Under the pieces are notes generated by a model that saw nothing but the letters and a program-made list of their open reading frames with translations, made no database searches and had not been told where the DNA came from. The position numbers and the translations under genes are program-made. This document shows, piece by piece, positions 15,077 to 23,466 of a DNA stretch of 64,000 nucleotides (position 1 is its first letter; each line of letters opens with the position of its first letter). Origin of the DNA: DATMER01 sp035556715 (GTDB lineage Bacteria > Acidobacteriota > Thermoanaerobaculia > Multivoradales > UBA5704); the NCBI GenBank assembly GCA_035556715.1, contig DATMER010000028.1, forward strand, positions 152,462 through 216,461. Reading direction: 5' to 3'.

Positions 15077-17125
15077 TCAAATCGCCGACGCGACCTTAGG
15101 GATAGCCAGCCGCCCCTCGAGCGCCTTCTCCCGGCACCTGGCGGCGGGGATGGGCGGGCTGAAGAGGTAGCCTTGCACCTTGTTGCATCCCTGGCTGCGC
15201 AGGATCTCGAGCTGCGTCTCGTTCTCGACCCCCTCGGCCACCACGTCGAGCTTCAGGCTGTGGGCGAGGCTGATCACGGCCGCCGTGATCTCGGCGCTGC
15301 CGCGGTCCGTGCCCAGGCCGCTGACGAACGAGCGGTCCACCTTGAGGATGTCGATCGGCAGCGTCGTGAGATAGGAGAGCGACGAGTAGCCGGTGCCGAA
15401 GTCGTCGATCGCGATGCGGATGCCCAGCTCCTTGAGCCCGCGCATCACCGTCTTGCTCGCCTCGGCGTTCTGCATGGCCAGCGTCTCGGTGATCTCGAGC
15501 TGGAGCAGGGACGCCGGCAGCCCGGTCTCGGCGAGCACCTCCTGGATGCGGTCGAGCAGGTCGGGACGCTGGAACGGCCGGGCCGACAGGTTCACCGCCA
15601 CGCGCACGTCCGCGCCATCCTTGTGCCACTCCGACACCTCGTGGCAGGCGGTCCGCAGCACCCAGAGGTCCACCGCGTTCGTCATGCCCGTGACCTCGGC
15701 CAGCCAGAGGAACTCCGCCGGACCCATCAGCCCCCGCTCGGGGTGCTGCCAGCGCAGCAGCGCCTCCACCCCCTCGATGACGCCCGTGCGGGCGTCCAGC
15801 ACCGGCTGATAGAAGAGCACCAGCTCGCCGTGCACCAGGGCCTTGCGCAGGTCGTTCTCCAGGGCCAGCCGCTCCAGCGCGTTCGCGTCCATGGTGGGCG
15901 CGTACACCTGGTACTGGTCGCCGCCGTGCTCCTTGGCGTGATACATCGCGATCTCCGCCTTCCGGATCAGCTCGTCGGGGTCCGACCCGTCCTCGGGGAA
16001 GCGGCTGATGCCCACGCTCGTCGTGACGTACAGCTCCGTGCCCTGCACCGCGAACGGGCGGCGGATCAGGCCCAGGAGCTTGTCCGCGGTCTGGGCGATC
16101 TTCCACTCGCTGCTGATCACGGGCAGGAGCACCGCGAAGCCGTTGGCGCCCACGCGCGCCACGGTCTCCGTCTCCAGCAGGCTGCGCCGCAGGCGCTCGG
16201 TGATGGAGCGCAGGATCTCGTCGCCATAGGAATGACCGAGCGAGTCGTTGATCACCTTGAAGCGGTCGAGGTCGAGGAACAGCACGGCGCTACGCCCCTC
16301 GGGCCGCCGCTCGGCCCGGTGCAGGGACGCGGCCACGTGCTGCACGAGGAGGTTCCGGTTCGGCAGATCGGTGAGAGCGTCGTGGTAGGCCAGGTGCTCG
16401 GCCCGCGCCGACGCCACCATGACGCGCCGCCGCTCCTCCTCCAGGAGCCAGATGACCATGCCCACGCCCATCAGGAACTGCAACAGGAAGTCGACCGGCG
16501 TGAGATACGAGATGTAGCGCTGCGTGACTCCCATCACGGACGGGGCGAGGAAGAGCACCAGATAATGGGCCTGCTGCAGCGCGGAGAGCAGGAAGGCGCC
16601 GGCCATGATGCGCTGCCCCATGCCGGCCGAGACCTCCTCGTTGCCCGCGCTCCACACCCAGTAGCCCGCGACCAGGAACGCTCCGGCCAGGCAGAGGGCG
16701 CGGATCCCCTCCGGCAGCAGCGACTCGACCGTGGGCTCGAACGTCAGCGAGCCCACCACGGGGACCACGGCCAGAACGGTCAGGACCGTCAGCAGGACGA
16801 CCTGCGTGCGCCGCGACACGGGCTGCATCGTGGCCAGCTCGTAGGTGCCGAAGAGGAGCCAGGCGATCTGCCAATAGCCGGCGACCAGGGAGACGCTCGC
16901 GACGGCCGTGTTGATGAGGGGGTCGACAGGCCCGCTCTGGTTCAGGAAGAGCGCGAGGCTGGAGCTGGCCAGCGAGACGCAGAACGCCCACCAGCTCCAG
17001 GCCCAGGTGCGCAGGTACTCACGCTGGTAGAGGTGATGAAACCCAACCAGGACCAGCGCCAGGACAAGCGCGCCACCAGCCTGAGCCAGATGGCTCACGA
17101 AGATCACGAGGGTGCTGCTATTCAT
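15077..17125 (-). CDS. Membrane c-di-GMP phosphodiesterase (degenerate GGDEF plus EAL)
   Basis: 682 residues from ATG 17125. The first 225 residues contain about seven hydrophobic helices and form a membrane sensor of unknown ligand. A GGDEF domain follows (HDALTDLPNRNLL, LFLDLDRFKVINDSLGH), but the active-site motif reads GANGF instead of GGDEF near residue 328, so cyclase activity should be lost. The EAL domain is intact: VEALLRW, N in AVNLSARPF, E in LEITETLAM, DDFGTGYSSL, K in ILKVDRSF, and VAEGVE. The expected activity is cleavage of c-di-GMP to pGpG, perhaps with GTP sensing by the degenerate GGDEF. It is monocistronic, with a divergent small winged-helix-like gene upstream. Confidence 0.9.
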   Translation of the reverse strand: MNSSTLVIFVSHLAQAGGALVLALVLVGFHHLYQREYLRTWAWSWWAFCVSLASSSLALFLNQSGPVDPLINTAVASVSLVAGYWQIAWLLFGTYELATMQPVSRRTQVVLLTVLTVLAVVPVVGSLTFEPTVESLLPEGIRALCLAGAFLVAGYWVWSAGNEEVSAGMGQRIMAGAFLLSALQQAHYLVLFLAPSVMGVTQRYISYLTPVDFLLQFLMGVGMVIWLLEEERRRVMVASARAEHLAYHDALTDLPNRNLLVQHVAASLHRAERRPEGRSAVLFLDLDRFKVINDSLGHSYGDEILRSITERLRRSLLETETVARVGANGFAVLLPVISSEWKIAQTADKLLGLIRRPFAVQGTELYVTTSVGISRFPEDGSDPDELIRKAEIAMYHAKEHGGDQYQVYAPTMDANALERLALENDLRKALVHGELVLFYQPVLDARTGVIEGVEALLRWQHPERGLMGPAEFLWLAEVTGMTNAVDLWVLRTACHEVSEWHKDGADVRVAVNLSARPFQRPDLLDRIQEVLAETGLPASLLQLEITETLAMQNAEASKTVMRGLKELGIRIAIDDFGTGYSSLSYLTTLPIDILKVDRSFVSGLGTDRGSAEITAAVISLAHSLKLDVVAEGVENETQLEILRSQGCNKVQGYLFSPPIPAARCREKALEGRLAIPKVASAI

Positions 17126-17325
17126 TGTTCCGCCCGCTATCTTAAACGAAGCAGGCGCTTTTCGGCTCGTCTCCGTCCGAAGGGACCCCTTGATCGCAAA
17201 GGAGTTGGGACCAGCCGCACCTTTTTCTGGGGAGCGACGAGACGAAGGCTTCCAATCTGGAGAAAAACCTTCGCCGGTCCCCGCCGGCTTGCCCGGTCCT
17301 CCCCGGTTGTGATGCACTCTGGAGC

Positions 17326-17733
17326 ATGACCCGACAGGACTACGAGGAGCGCCGGCGGCGGCTGGATGACGAGCTGCGTGCCGGGCAGGAGCTGCTGGAC
17401 GCGAGCCACTGGGCACAGGTGAGGGCCCTGGACCTGCTCTGGACGGCCCAGACGGGGGAGGCCGCGCTGCCGGACAAAAAGGCACGGCGTCCCGCCATGG
17501 AGCTGCACGACGCGGTATTCAGTAGCTTGGATCAGCTCCCGGAGGTGTTCACGAAGGACGATGTCTGCCGTATTCTGGGCGAGACGCCGGACCGCCGCGC
17601 CCTCTACCGGGTCCTGCACAACCTGGTCTTTGATGGATGGCTCAAGATCGAGGAGGTGGGGACAGCCAGGATTCCCTCGTCCTACCGGCGGCTGGTATCG
17701 CCGGGAAGTGCCCAGGGGACGCCGCGCTCCTGA
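17326..17733 (+). CDS. Small winged-helix-like hypothetical protein A
   Basis: 135 residues. The N-terminal half is a charged helix (YEERRRRLDDELRAGQELLDASHWAQVRALDLLW). The C-terminal half reads FSSLDQLPEVFTKDDVCRILGETPDRRALYRVLHNLVFDGWLKIEEVGTARIPSSYRRL. This looks like a winged helix: a short helix, a turn, a recognition helix with R-x-x-L-x-R-x-L and a basic wing. The gene at 55618-55905 has the same pattern (FDKHDIARVLGYEPSRATLFRALLALKEGG..), so the two are probably paralogues. It lies directly upstream of tandem array B. Function unknown; DNA binding is an inference. Confidence 0.7.
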   Translation: MTRQDYEERRRRLDDELRAGQELLDASHWAQVRALDLLWTAQTGEAALPDKKARRPAMELHDAVFSSLDQLPEVFTKDDVCRILGETPDRRALYRVLHNLVFDGWLKIEEVGTARIPSSYRRLVSPGSAQGTPRS

Positions 17734-17838
17734 TGCTGGACGCTCCCGCGCCGGATGAAGACAGCGCCGTTCCGAACCGGGCTGACGGCCTTCTGCTGGA
17801 AGACGTTCCCTTCGGGACGGGGGAGACCGCGGTCCCAG

Positions 17839-18175
17839 GTTGCGACGCTGCACCCGCGGGTTGAGACGCTGCGATCCCGACGGGAGCGTCCCAACCCTGG
17901 ACGGGAGCATCGCAGCCCGTGGGTCCCGAGTCTCCACCCGGGACGGCAGCGTCGCAACCCGGCATGGCAGCGTCCGCAACCCGCGGGTTTCGCGTCGCAA
18001 CCCGGGATCGCAGCGTCGCAACTTAAAATGTTGGCGTCCAACCCGCGGGTGCAGTGTCGCAACCCGGGACGGGAGCGTCCCCCTTTTGAGATGGTAGCGT
18101 CGCCATCCGGGATGCGAATCCTCCTGCCTGGATCGCAGCGTCTCAACGCGGGATCGCCGCGTCGCAAACTTCCAC
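17839..18175. repeat. Degenerate 21-nt tandem array B (about 16 units)
   Basis: Sixteen units averaging 21 nt (range 20-22) run from 17839 to 18175 between the small winged-helix-like gene and the SRPBCC gene. The common core is AGCGTCGCAACCCGGGA, for example AGCGTCGCAACCCGG near 17948, GCGTCGCAACCCGGGAT near 17992 and GTGTCGCAACCCGGGAC near 18055; other units differ at several positions. Long frames run through it on both strands only because the period is a multiple of three. No CRISPR-like spacer or encoded protein is supported. The remaining gap (17734-17838) shows nothing I recognise. Confidence 0.78.
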
Positions 18176-18209
18176 GGGAGAGGCCCCCGTGTCCCCCAGG
18201 AGATCTGCC

Positions 18210-18787
18210 ATGAGCTCGGAGAACGGCTCCCTCGACCGCCACCTGCCCGTCTACCATCACCGGGAGGTGCACGAGGTGACGATATCGGCCGACCCGAGCA
18301 GGTGATGCGGGCCATTCGGGAGCTGAGAGGTCGTGACGTTGCCCTCGCGCGTCCCCTCTTCGCCCTGCGATCCCTGCCCGCCTGGCTGCTGAGGCGTCCG
18401 GTGCGTCATACCGACCCGGACCAGAGGGTCGTGGACACCATCCTGAAGGGCGGCTTCACCCTCCTCGACGAGAGCCCGTTCGAGATGGTCGTCGGAGTCA
18501 TCGGCCGCTTCTGGCAGCTCTCGGCCGCCCTGGTCCCCTTCTCCGGTCCCGCCGACTTCGCGACCTTCGACCGCGAAGGCAACGCCAAGGGCGTGATGAA
18601 CTTCACGGTCGAGCCCCTCGCGGAAGGCCGCACCCGTCTGCGCACCGAGACGCGCGTCCTCCCCCTCGACCGCTCCGCCGCCCGCAAGTTCCGGCTCTAC
18701 TGGCTCTTCGTCCGTCCCGGAAGCGGCCTGATCCGCTGGATCTGGCTGGCGGCGATCAAGCGGCGGGCGGAGAAGGAGGCGACATGA
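18210..18787 (+). pseudogene. SRPBCC/polyketide-cyclase-like protein, frameshifted near 18295
   Basis: A well-placed ATG at 18210 (ribosome site CAGGAGATCTGCC) opens MSSENGSLDRHLPVYHHREVH-EVTISADPSR and then hits TGA at 18303. The same protein continues in the +2 frame as PEQVMRAIRELRGRDVALARPLFALRSLP... to 18787. One missing C in the run GACCCGAG at 18291-18298 explains the break; restoring it gives ISADPEQVMRAIREL, a natural helix in this fold. The C-terminal half (FEMVVGVIGRFWQL, GNAKGVMNFTVEPLAEGRTRLRTETRV) looks like SRPBCC-type lipid-binding domains. Either a true single-base deletion or an assembly error is possible. Translation could also restart at GTG 18302 or ATG 18305. The stop overlaps the GNAT start. 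Confidence 0.7.
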
Positions 18788-19269
18788 TCGAGATCCGCAG
18801 GGCCAAAGACTCCGACTTCGACGGCATCTGGGACATCTTGCACGAGGTCGTCCAAGGCGGAGACACCTATCTCTACGATCCGGACACGACCCGAGAGCAG
18901 GCCTACGCCACTTGGATGTCCAAGGAAGTGGCCACGTACGTCGCGATCCTGGATGGCGAGATCGTGGGCACCTACATCCTGAAGCCAAACCACGTCGGGC
19001 TCGGCTCGCACGTTGCCAACGCGGGCTACATGGTCAAGAGAGACGCGAGCGGGAAGGGGATTGGAACAGCCCTCTGCGAGCACTCGATGGAGGAGGCGCG
19101 GCGCCAAGGCTTCCTGGCGATGCAGTTCAACATGGTCGTGAGCACCAACGAGCGGGCCGTGGCTCTGTGGCAGCGGATGGGATTCGCGATCGTGGGGACG
19201 CTTCCGAAAGTTTTTCGCCACAGCAGGCAGGGACTGGTGGATGCGTTTGTAATGCACCGGTTCCTTTGA
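18784..19269 (+). CDS. GNAT-family N-acetyltransferase
   Basis: 161 residues. MIEIRRAKDSDFDGIWDILHEVV is a typical GNAT N-terminus. The acetyl-CoA pyrophosphate loop is KRDASGKGIGTALCEHSM (Q/RxxGxG/A type), and the C-terminal NERAVALWQRMGFAIVGTLPKVF is the usual final helix and strand. The sequence resembles the YhhY/PA4866-like branch acting on small molecules, but the substrate cannot be told. The ATG overlaps the stop of the SRPBCC-like gene by 4 bp, so the pair is translationally coupled. Confidence 0.93.
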   Translation: MIEIRRAKDSDFDGIWDILHEVVQGGDTYLYDPDTTREQAYATWMSKEVATYVAILDGEIVGTYILKPNHVGLGSHVANAGYMVKRDASGKGIGTALCEHSMEEARRQGFLAMQFNMVVSTNERAVALWQRMGFAIVGTLPKVFRHSRQGLVDAFVMHRFL

Positions 19270-19285
19270 TCGTTGATCGTCAGTG

Positions 19286-19306
19286 CTCGGAGAGTTGCTC
19301 TCCGAG
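19286..19306. terminator. Hairpin downstream of the GNAT gene
   Basis: A perfect 9-bp stem, CTCGGAGAG / CTCTCCGAG, with a TTG loop lies 17 bp after the GNAT stop. There is no T-tract, so this may be a Rho-independent-like hairpin or an mRNA-end stabiliser. The remaining gap to 19469 contains further complementary segments (CATCTC...GAGATG around 19318-19348) that might fold in the leader of the next gene, but I recognise no known riboswitch. Confidence 0.45.
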
Positions 19307-19469
19307 GACTAGGCGTACATCTCATGCACATCCCCTGTGCGGGAGATGTCGCCCAGGATTGAGCAGGGGACGGCCTGCCTGGGGTAAGCCTAAACAAACC
19401 AGACAGTTGCGTGGCTCTGTCGGAGTGGCACGACCCTCGCTCTCTCGGGATGGTGGAAGGAGGTACGCC

Positions 19470-19871
19470 ATGTTCCTGACACTTCTTGCGGTCACATTCA
19501 CGATCGCGGTGCTGTGCTCGTTCGCCGTGGCCCGGCTCTTCGACAAGCCGATCGGGGCCATCCTTTCCAGGATCGTGGCCGAGCAGCTGAGCAGCGCCTG
19601 GCACCGTTACATCAAGTTTGCCATCTATGTGGTCGGCGTTTCGGGCGGGGTACGGATCTGGGAGCTGGAGAAGTACATCACCCCACGGTCCAAGGAGGTC
19701 GAGGTGCCGGTGCTCAATTCCGATCGCTGGGTCCTCGAGGTCTATCGGACCGTCATCGAGACACTCCAGAGTGTTGCCTGGATGCTTCTTGTCTTCTTCG
19801 TCTTCGCGCTCATCGCCTACGTGGTCGTGCGCGGCTTCGAGCTGCGCCGGGGATCAGGCGCGTCCAGCTAG
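19470..19871 (+). CDS. Small two-TM membrane protein, unknown
   Basis: 133 residues from ATG 19470 with a strong ribosome site (GGAAGGAGG). There is one hydrophobic helix at residues 1-24 (FLTLLAVTFTIAVLCSFAVA), a middle soluble loop of about 75 residues with ELEKYITPRSKEVEVPVLNSDRW, and a second helix near residues 95-122 (SVAWMLLVFFVFALIAYVVV). An upstream in-frame extension exists but is the shadow of the GNAT gene. I do not recognise a family. Its last 18 bp overlap the convergent lysozyme gene. Confidence 0.75.
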   Translation: MFLTLLAVTFTIAVLCSFAVARLFDKPIGAILSRIVAEQLSSAWHRYIKFAIYVVGVSGGVRIWELEKYITPRSKEVEVPVLNSDRWVLEVYRTVIETLQSVAWMLLVFFVFALIAYVVVRGFELRRGSGASS

Positions 19872-20477
19872 CTCCTGGAGCTGCTGGAGCGTGCCGCTGA
19901 ACACGTCGAGGTCCACGGAGCCCGTCACGCCCGATACGGAGCCGGATTGGGAATGCTGCCAGAACAGCCAGGAGGTCCAGCCCTTTGGCAACACCGGCTG
20001 GGAGGCATAGTCCGCAAGCCAGAGCGGATAGCGGGTGAGGGAGAGGTCCGGCTCATGGGAATTCCAGAAGCCCGGAGCGGTGTAGAGGATCGGCTGGCGC
20101 CCTGTCGCCTGCTCCACGAGCTGGAGCCAGGTGGCAACTCCGCTCCAGATCTGCGCGTCGCTGGCTCCGCCCGTGACCTCGACGTCGAGGACGGGCGGAA
20201 GATCGCCGGGGGAGAACTGCACCGTAGCAAGGAAGAGATGCGCCTGGCTCGCCGCGTCGTCGTTCGCCAGGAAAAAGTGGTAGGCGCCCCGCACGAGGCC
20301 AGCCGTGTTGATGCCGGCCCAGTTCGCGTGGAACTGCGGGTCCACGTACGTGATCCCCTCGGTAGCCTTGGCGAAGACAAAGGTAATTCCCGCCTGGGCG
20401 ACCTGCTGCCAGTCGACAGTGCCCTGGAAATGCGAGACGTCGATGCCCTGGATGTCCTGGACCCCCTGCGTCGGCAT
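19854..20477 (-). CDS. GH25 lysozyme (muramidase)
   Basis: 207 residues from ATG 20477 (ribosome site GAGAGGAGA). The GH25 motifs are in order: IQGIDVSHFQGTVDWQQV (first catalytic Asp), FVFAKATEGITYVDPQF, VRGAYHFFLAND, the LPPVLDVEVTGG site with the DxE acids, LYTAPGFWNSH, and PLWLADYASQPVLPKGWTSWLFWQHS. It hydrolyses the MurNAc-GlcNAc bond of peptidoglycan. No signal peptide is visible, which is common in phage-like or holin-dependent lysozymes; no phage genes lie nearby. It overlaps the membrane-protein gene tail-to-tail by 18 bp. Confidence 0.93.
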   Translation of the reverse strand: MPTQGVQDIQGIDVSHFQGTVDWQQVAQAGITFVFAKATEGITYVDPQFHANWAGINTAGLVRGAYHFFLANDDAASQAHLFLATVQFSPGDLPPVLDVEVTGGASDAQIWSGVATWLQLVEQATGRQPILYTAPGFWNSHEPDLSLTRYPLWLADYASQPVLPKGWTSWLFWQHSQSGSVSGVTGSVDLDVFSGTLQQLQELAGRA

Positions 20478-20536
20478 GCTCTCTCCTCTCGTGCGAGTCC
20501 GGGCTTTATACCACGTTACCAAGAAAGGAAGGCGTG

Positions 20537-21001
20537 ATGAACAAGTCGAGAGCTGTGGCCGTGGTCCTGCTGTGTCTGGTCGGAGCCGGTAGTCTTCCCG
20601 CGGCTCCCAGGAAGGCGCAGGACCGGACCGGTCAGGTGATCTTCAAGGACGTGGCGAGCGAGGATCTGAGCAGGACCAGGATCCTCAAGGTCACGGTCGT
20701 GCAGGAGCTGCCGGACGCGCTGGTGGTCGACGTCGAGTATAACCGCGCCTCGGATTACGAAGGCGAGCTCGGCCTGTCAGTGATCCCGGACATGCCGCAC
20801 TGGTCGGTCACCCATATCCATCTGCAACCGGGAAGGCACATCGTCTCGCAGGAGATCGCCATCCAGGAGGAGGTCAAAGCGCCGCAGACTTCCAACAACC
20901 TGTCTATCCAGATCCAGCACTACCAGGACCGGAAGTACAAGGGGGAGATCTTTACCCGGATCGTCCCCTTCGAAAAGGTCTGGAAGCCGCGTCAGCGCTG
21001 A
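20537..21001 (+). CDS. Secreted hypothetical protein
   Basis: 154 residues from ATG 20537 (a GTG lies just before it at 20534; ribosome site AAGGAAGG). The signal peptide is clear: AVAVVLLCLVGAGSLPAA. The mature part (VIFKDVASEDLSRTRILKVTVVQELPDALVVDVEYN, HWSVTHIHLQPGRHIVSQEI, SNNLSIQIQHYQDRKYKGEIFTRIVPFEKVW) is beta-rich and looks like an immunoglobulin-like sandwich. No family is recognised. It is divergent from the lysozyme and overlaps the DUF3604 gene tail-to-tail by 10 bp. Confidence 0.78.
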   Translation: MNKSRAVAVVLLCLVGAGSLPAAPRKAQDRTGQVIFKDVASEDLSRTRILKVTVVQELPDALVVDVEYNRASDYEGELGLSVIPDMPHWSVTHIHLQPGRHIVSQEIAIQEEVKAPQTSNNLSIQIQHYQDRKYKGEIFTRIVPFEKVWKPRQR

Positions 21002-23454
21002 CGGCTGACCCAGATCGGCGACGACCAGGCTTGGTGGCCGTCGACCTGGGTCACGCGCACGTAGTAGGCCGTCTCCCCGGAGGGTTTGACGGCGTCCTCA
21101 AACTTGATCTCGAGCCGGCTCAGGTCTTCCGTTGGCACGCGTTTGCCCCCCTGCGGATCGCCGGGATCGTAGACGTAGACGGCTCCGCGGGAGGTCCCGG
21201 CTACCTGTTCGAGCCGGATCACCGCGAAGGTGTCCACGAGGTCGCGCACGATTTCGACGCGGTCGATGGCCGCGGTGCCCTCGACATAGACAGAGAGATC
21301 GATTCGATCATCAGCCTGGATCTTCGATCCCATGGGTTCGCCGTCGATCGTGAAGTCGAGGACGATCCGGGCTCCGGATGTGGCGTAGTTGCGGCGGGCG
21401 CGGATGGCGTCGAAGAGCGAGCCCCGGTCGAGACGCTCGGCCAGGATGGCCGTGACGCCACCCTCGCCGGGTGTGAGGTGGTGGGTGTCGCTCGCTCCCA
21501 TGACTCCGACGTGGCGGCCTCGGCGCAAGGCATCCTGATACTGATGCCCCGGTATCTGCCGGCGTCCCTCGAATGGATTGCCGTAGAACTCGTAGCGCCC
21601 GTGCCACGAGGAAATCTCGAAGTTGGGCTCGAGCTCCTCATCGTGGGACGCGTCCGGGTTCCAGCGCCCCCAGGTCGCGTGCCCCGTGTGATGGGGCGAC
21701 ATCACGCCTCCCGTGCGATGGAGATGGGCGTGAAGCTCTTCGATCGTGTCTCCCTCGGGCGACATGGCGCTGAGATGCGGTCCTCCGTCGTCCCGGTGCA
21801 GGATCACGCGATGCCCGTAAAGGACCCCGGCGGTCCATTCCCAACCGGAAAGGCTCACGAAACGTCCGGGTTGATCGAAAGTCGACGCGGTCGAGCGCAC
21901 CTCCGCGAACTCGGTCGGTTGCAGCCGGCCCATCTCGGCGTGATCGCTCACCACGGCGAAGTCGAGGCCGAGATGATCCCTGGATAGCACGAGCAATTGA
22001 TCTGGCAATCCGGTCTTGCCGTCGCTCAGGATGCTGTGCGTGTGCGGGTCTCCGAAAAAAATCTGCCAGCGTCCGTCGCGGGTCTTCACGGTGCGGGGTG
22101 GCGGGCCGGGCAGCATGGGCTCGTCCGTGTCGCCGAGCACCTCTTCGGGCGCGGGCGACAGGGGAGCGGGGGACCATCCCTCCGCGCCCTCCGCGGGAAC
22201 TGTCGCTCTTCCGACCAGGACCACGTTGGGGTTTCCCAGCGTGTTGTAGGAGTCCACGTCCCCACCGCCGAGCGCTTCCTCCTCGCCGGGACGGGGGAGG
22301 ATCTGGCCTTCCCATGCGAGCTCGAGGCTGCCATCGGGGCGGGCCGCGGCTACCGGCCACTCGTCGCGGCCCGGCGAGAAGTCGGTCAGGTGCAGCTCCG
22401 GAGACCAGCGCTCGCCGTCGTGGACGCGGCCCCAGAGATCGAAGTTGTGGGCTCCGGTGGCGTCGGTGCGCCAGATGATCCAGGCGCGGTCCCTGGCGTC
22501 GAGGAAGACGCGGGGGTAATTCTGGGTCTGCTTCCACTTCCAGTAGGCGGGCACGGCGTCGTTGGGCGTCTTGTTGAGCAGCCCGTAGCTCACCTGGCCT
22601 GGAAGCGCGCCGGGGACGACTCCGGGAGGAGACCACCAGCGTCCTTGCCGGTACACGCGGACGAACGCGTCGCCGGAGTGGCGGTCCACCCGCAGGGGCT
22701 CGCTCCCGTGGCTGCGCATCGAATTCCAGGCGAGCCACAGGCTGCCATCGCGGGCACATGCGAGGGAAGGGGAATCGTCCACCCGCCCGTCGCTCGTCGC
22801 TGCCATCGGCGCATCGATCGCAGGCGCTCCGCTCCCTGCCTGCGCCCGGGCCACCCAGATGTCGAAGTTGCCGGAGCGGGTCGAGTCCCAGGCGATCCAA
22901 ACGCTGCCGTCCGGCGCCGCAGCCAGGACTGGCCGGCGGTCCGAGCCGGGGCTTTCGATCCGCGCCGGACGGCTGAGACGGCCCCGGTCGAAGAAGGCGA
23001 TCCCTATCTCGAATCCGTGGGCCCGCGGAACCTCCCACGCAACCCACACCCTGCCGCGGGAGTCCACGGCGATCGCGGGATGGAGCCCGTCCGAGATCCG
23101 TTGCTCGGCAGTCCACTCTCGACCATCCTGGCGCCGGGTGAACACGCCCCAGACCCCGGCGCGGAGACCGTGCCAGACGACCCAGGGCCGGTCCTCGCGA
23201 TCGAGCGCCATGGCCGTTCCTCCCTCGGTCCCCTCGCCGGAGTCGAGACGGGTCTCCGCGGACCATCCCTGCGTTCCGCGGCTGCGGGCAACGGTCACGT
23301 CCCGGCCTTCGCGGGTGGACGACCAGGCGAGCCAGAGCGTGCCCGCGGGATCGAGAGCGATCGCGGGGTACTTGTCGTGATGGCCGGCCGAGGTGGGAGA
23401 CTCGACGCCGGTCAGCGCAAAAAGCGAGAGAAGGAGCGCCGTTGTCAGTTGGAT
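20992..23454 (-). CDS. DUF3604 (PHP-like) protein with N-terminal propeller; unusual start
   Basis: About 820 residues. The N-terminal 450 residues are propeller-like blades with repeated xLWLAWxSxR/VWVAWE strands. The C-terminal 350 residues are a DUF3604 domain with PHP-type metal ligands: GDPHTHSILSDG, FAVVSDHAEM, the ...SPHHTGHATWG region and ASDTHHLTPGE. The coding frame continues upstream of the first standard start (GTG 23298) through a convincing signal peptide (LTTALLLSLFALTG..) and the first blade. The only start in reach of the ribosome site AAGGAG (23463-23468) is an ATC triplet run at 23452-23460 or CTG 23448, so a non-AUG start is inferred. It follows the TonB receptor by about 10 bp in one operon. 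It may be a secreted hydrolase whose substrate is taken up by that receptor. Confidence 0.78.
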   Translation of the reverse strand: MQLTTALLLSLFALTGVESPTSAGHHDKYPAIALDPAGTLWLAWSSTREGRDVTVARSRGTQGWSAETRLDSGEGTEGGTAMALDREDRPWVVWHGLRAGVWGVFTRRQDGREWTAEQRISDGLHPAIAVDSRGRVWVAWEVPRAHGFEIGIAFFDRGRLSRPARIESPGSDRRPVLAAAPDGSVWIAWDSTRSGNFDIWVARAQAGSGAPAIDAPMAATSDGRVDDSPSLACARDGSLWLAWNSMRSHGSEPLRVDRHSGDAFVRVYRQGRWWSPPGVVPGALPGQVSYGLLNKTPNDAVPAYWKWKQTQNYPRVFLDARDRAWIIWRTDATGAHNFDLWGRVHDGERWSPELHLTDFSPGRDEWPVAAARPDGSLELAWEGQILPRPGEEEALGGGDVDSYNTLGNPNVVLVGRATVPAEGAEGWSPAPLSPAPEEVLGDTDEPMLPGPPPRTVKTRDGRWQIFFGDPHTHSILSDGKTGLPDQLLVLSRDHLGLDFAVVSDHAEMGRLQPTEFAEVRSTASTFDQPGRFVSLSGWEWTAGVLYGHRVILHRDDGGPHLSAMSPEGDTIEELHAHLHRTGGVMSPHHTGHATWGRWNPDASHDEELEPNFEISSWHGRYEFYGNPFEGRRQIPGHQYQDALRRGRHVGVMGASDTHHLTPGEGGVTAILAERLDRGSLFDAIRARRNYATSGARIVLDFTIDGEPMGSKIQADDRIDLSVYVEGTAAIDRVEIVRDLVDTFAVIRLEQVAGTSRGAVYVYDPGDPQGGKRVPTEDLSRLEIKFEDAVKPSGETAYYVRVTQVDGHQAWSSPIWVSRQR

Positions 23455-23466
23455 GATGATCTCTCC

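Noticed and set aside
17137..18315. 392-codon minus-strand frame across array B
   Set aside because: It crosses the gene at 17326-17733 in antisense and stays open in the array only because 21 is a multiple of three. No start signal or domain is visible.
19318..19440. Possible riboswitch ahead of the small membrane protein gene
   Set aside because: Short complementary segments exist, but I could not match any known aptamer core such as the c-di-GMP or cobalamin consensus.
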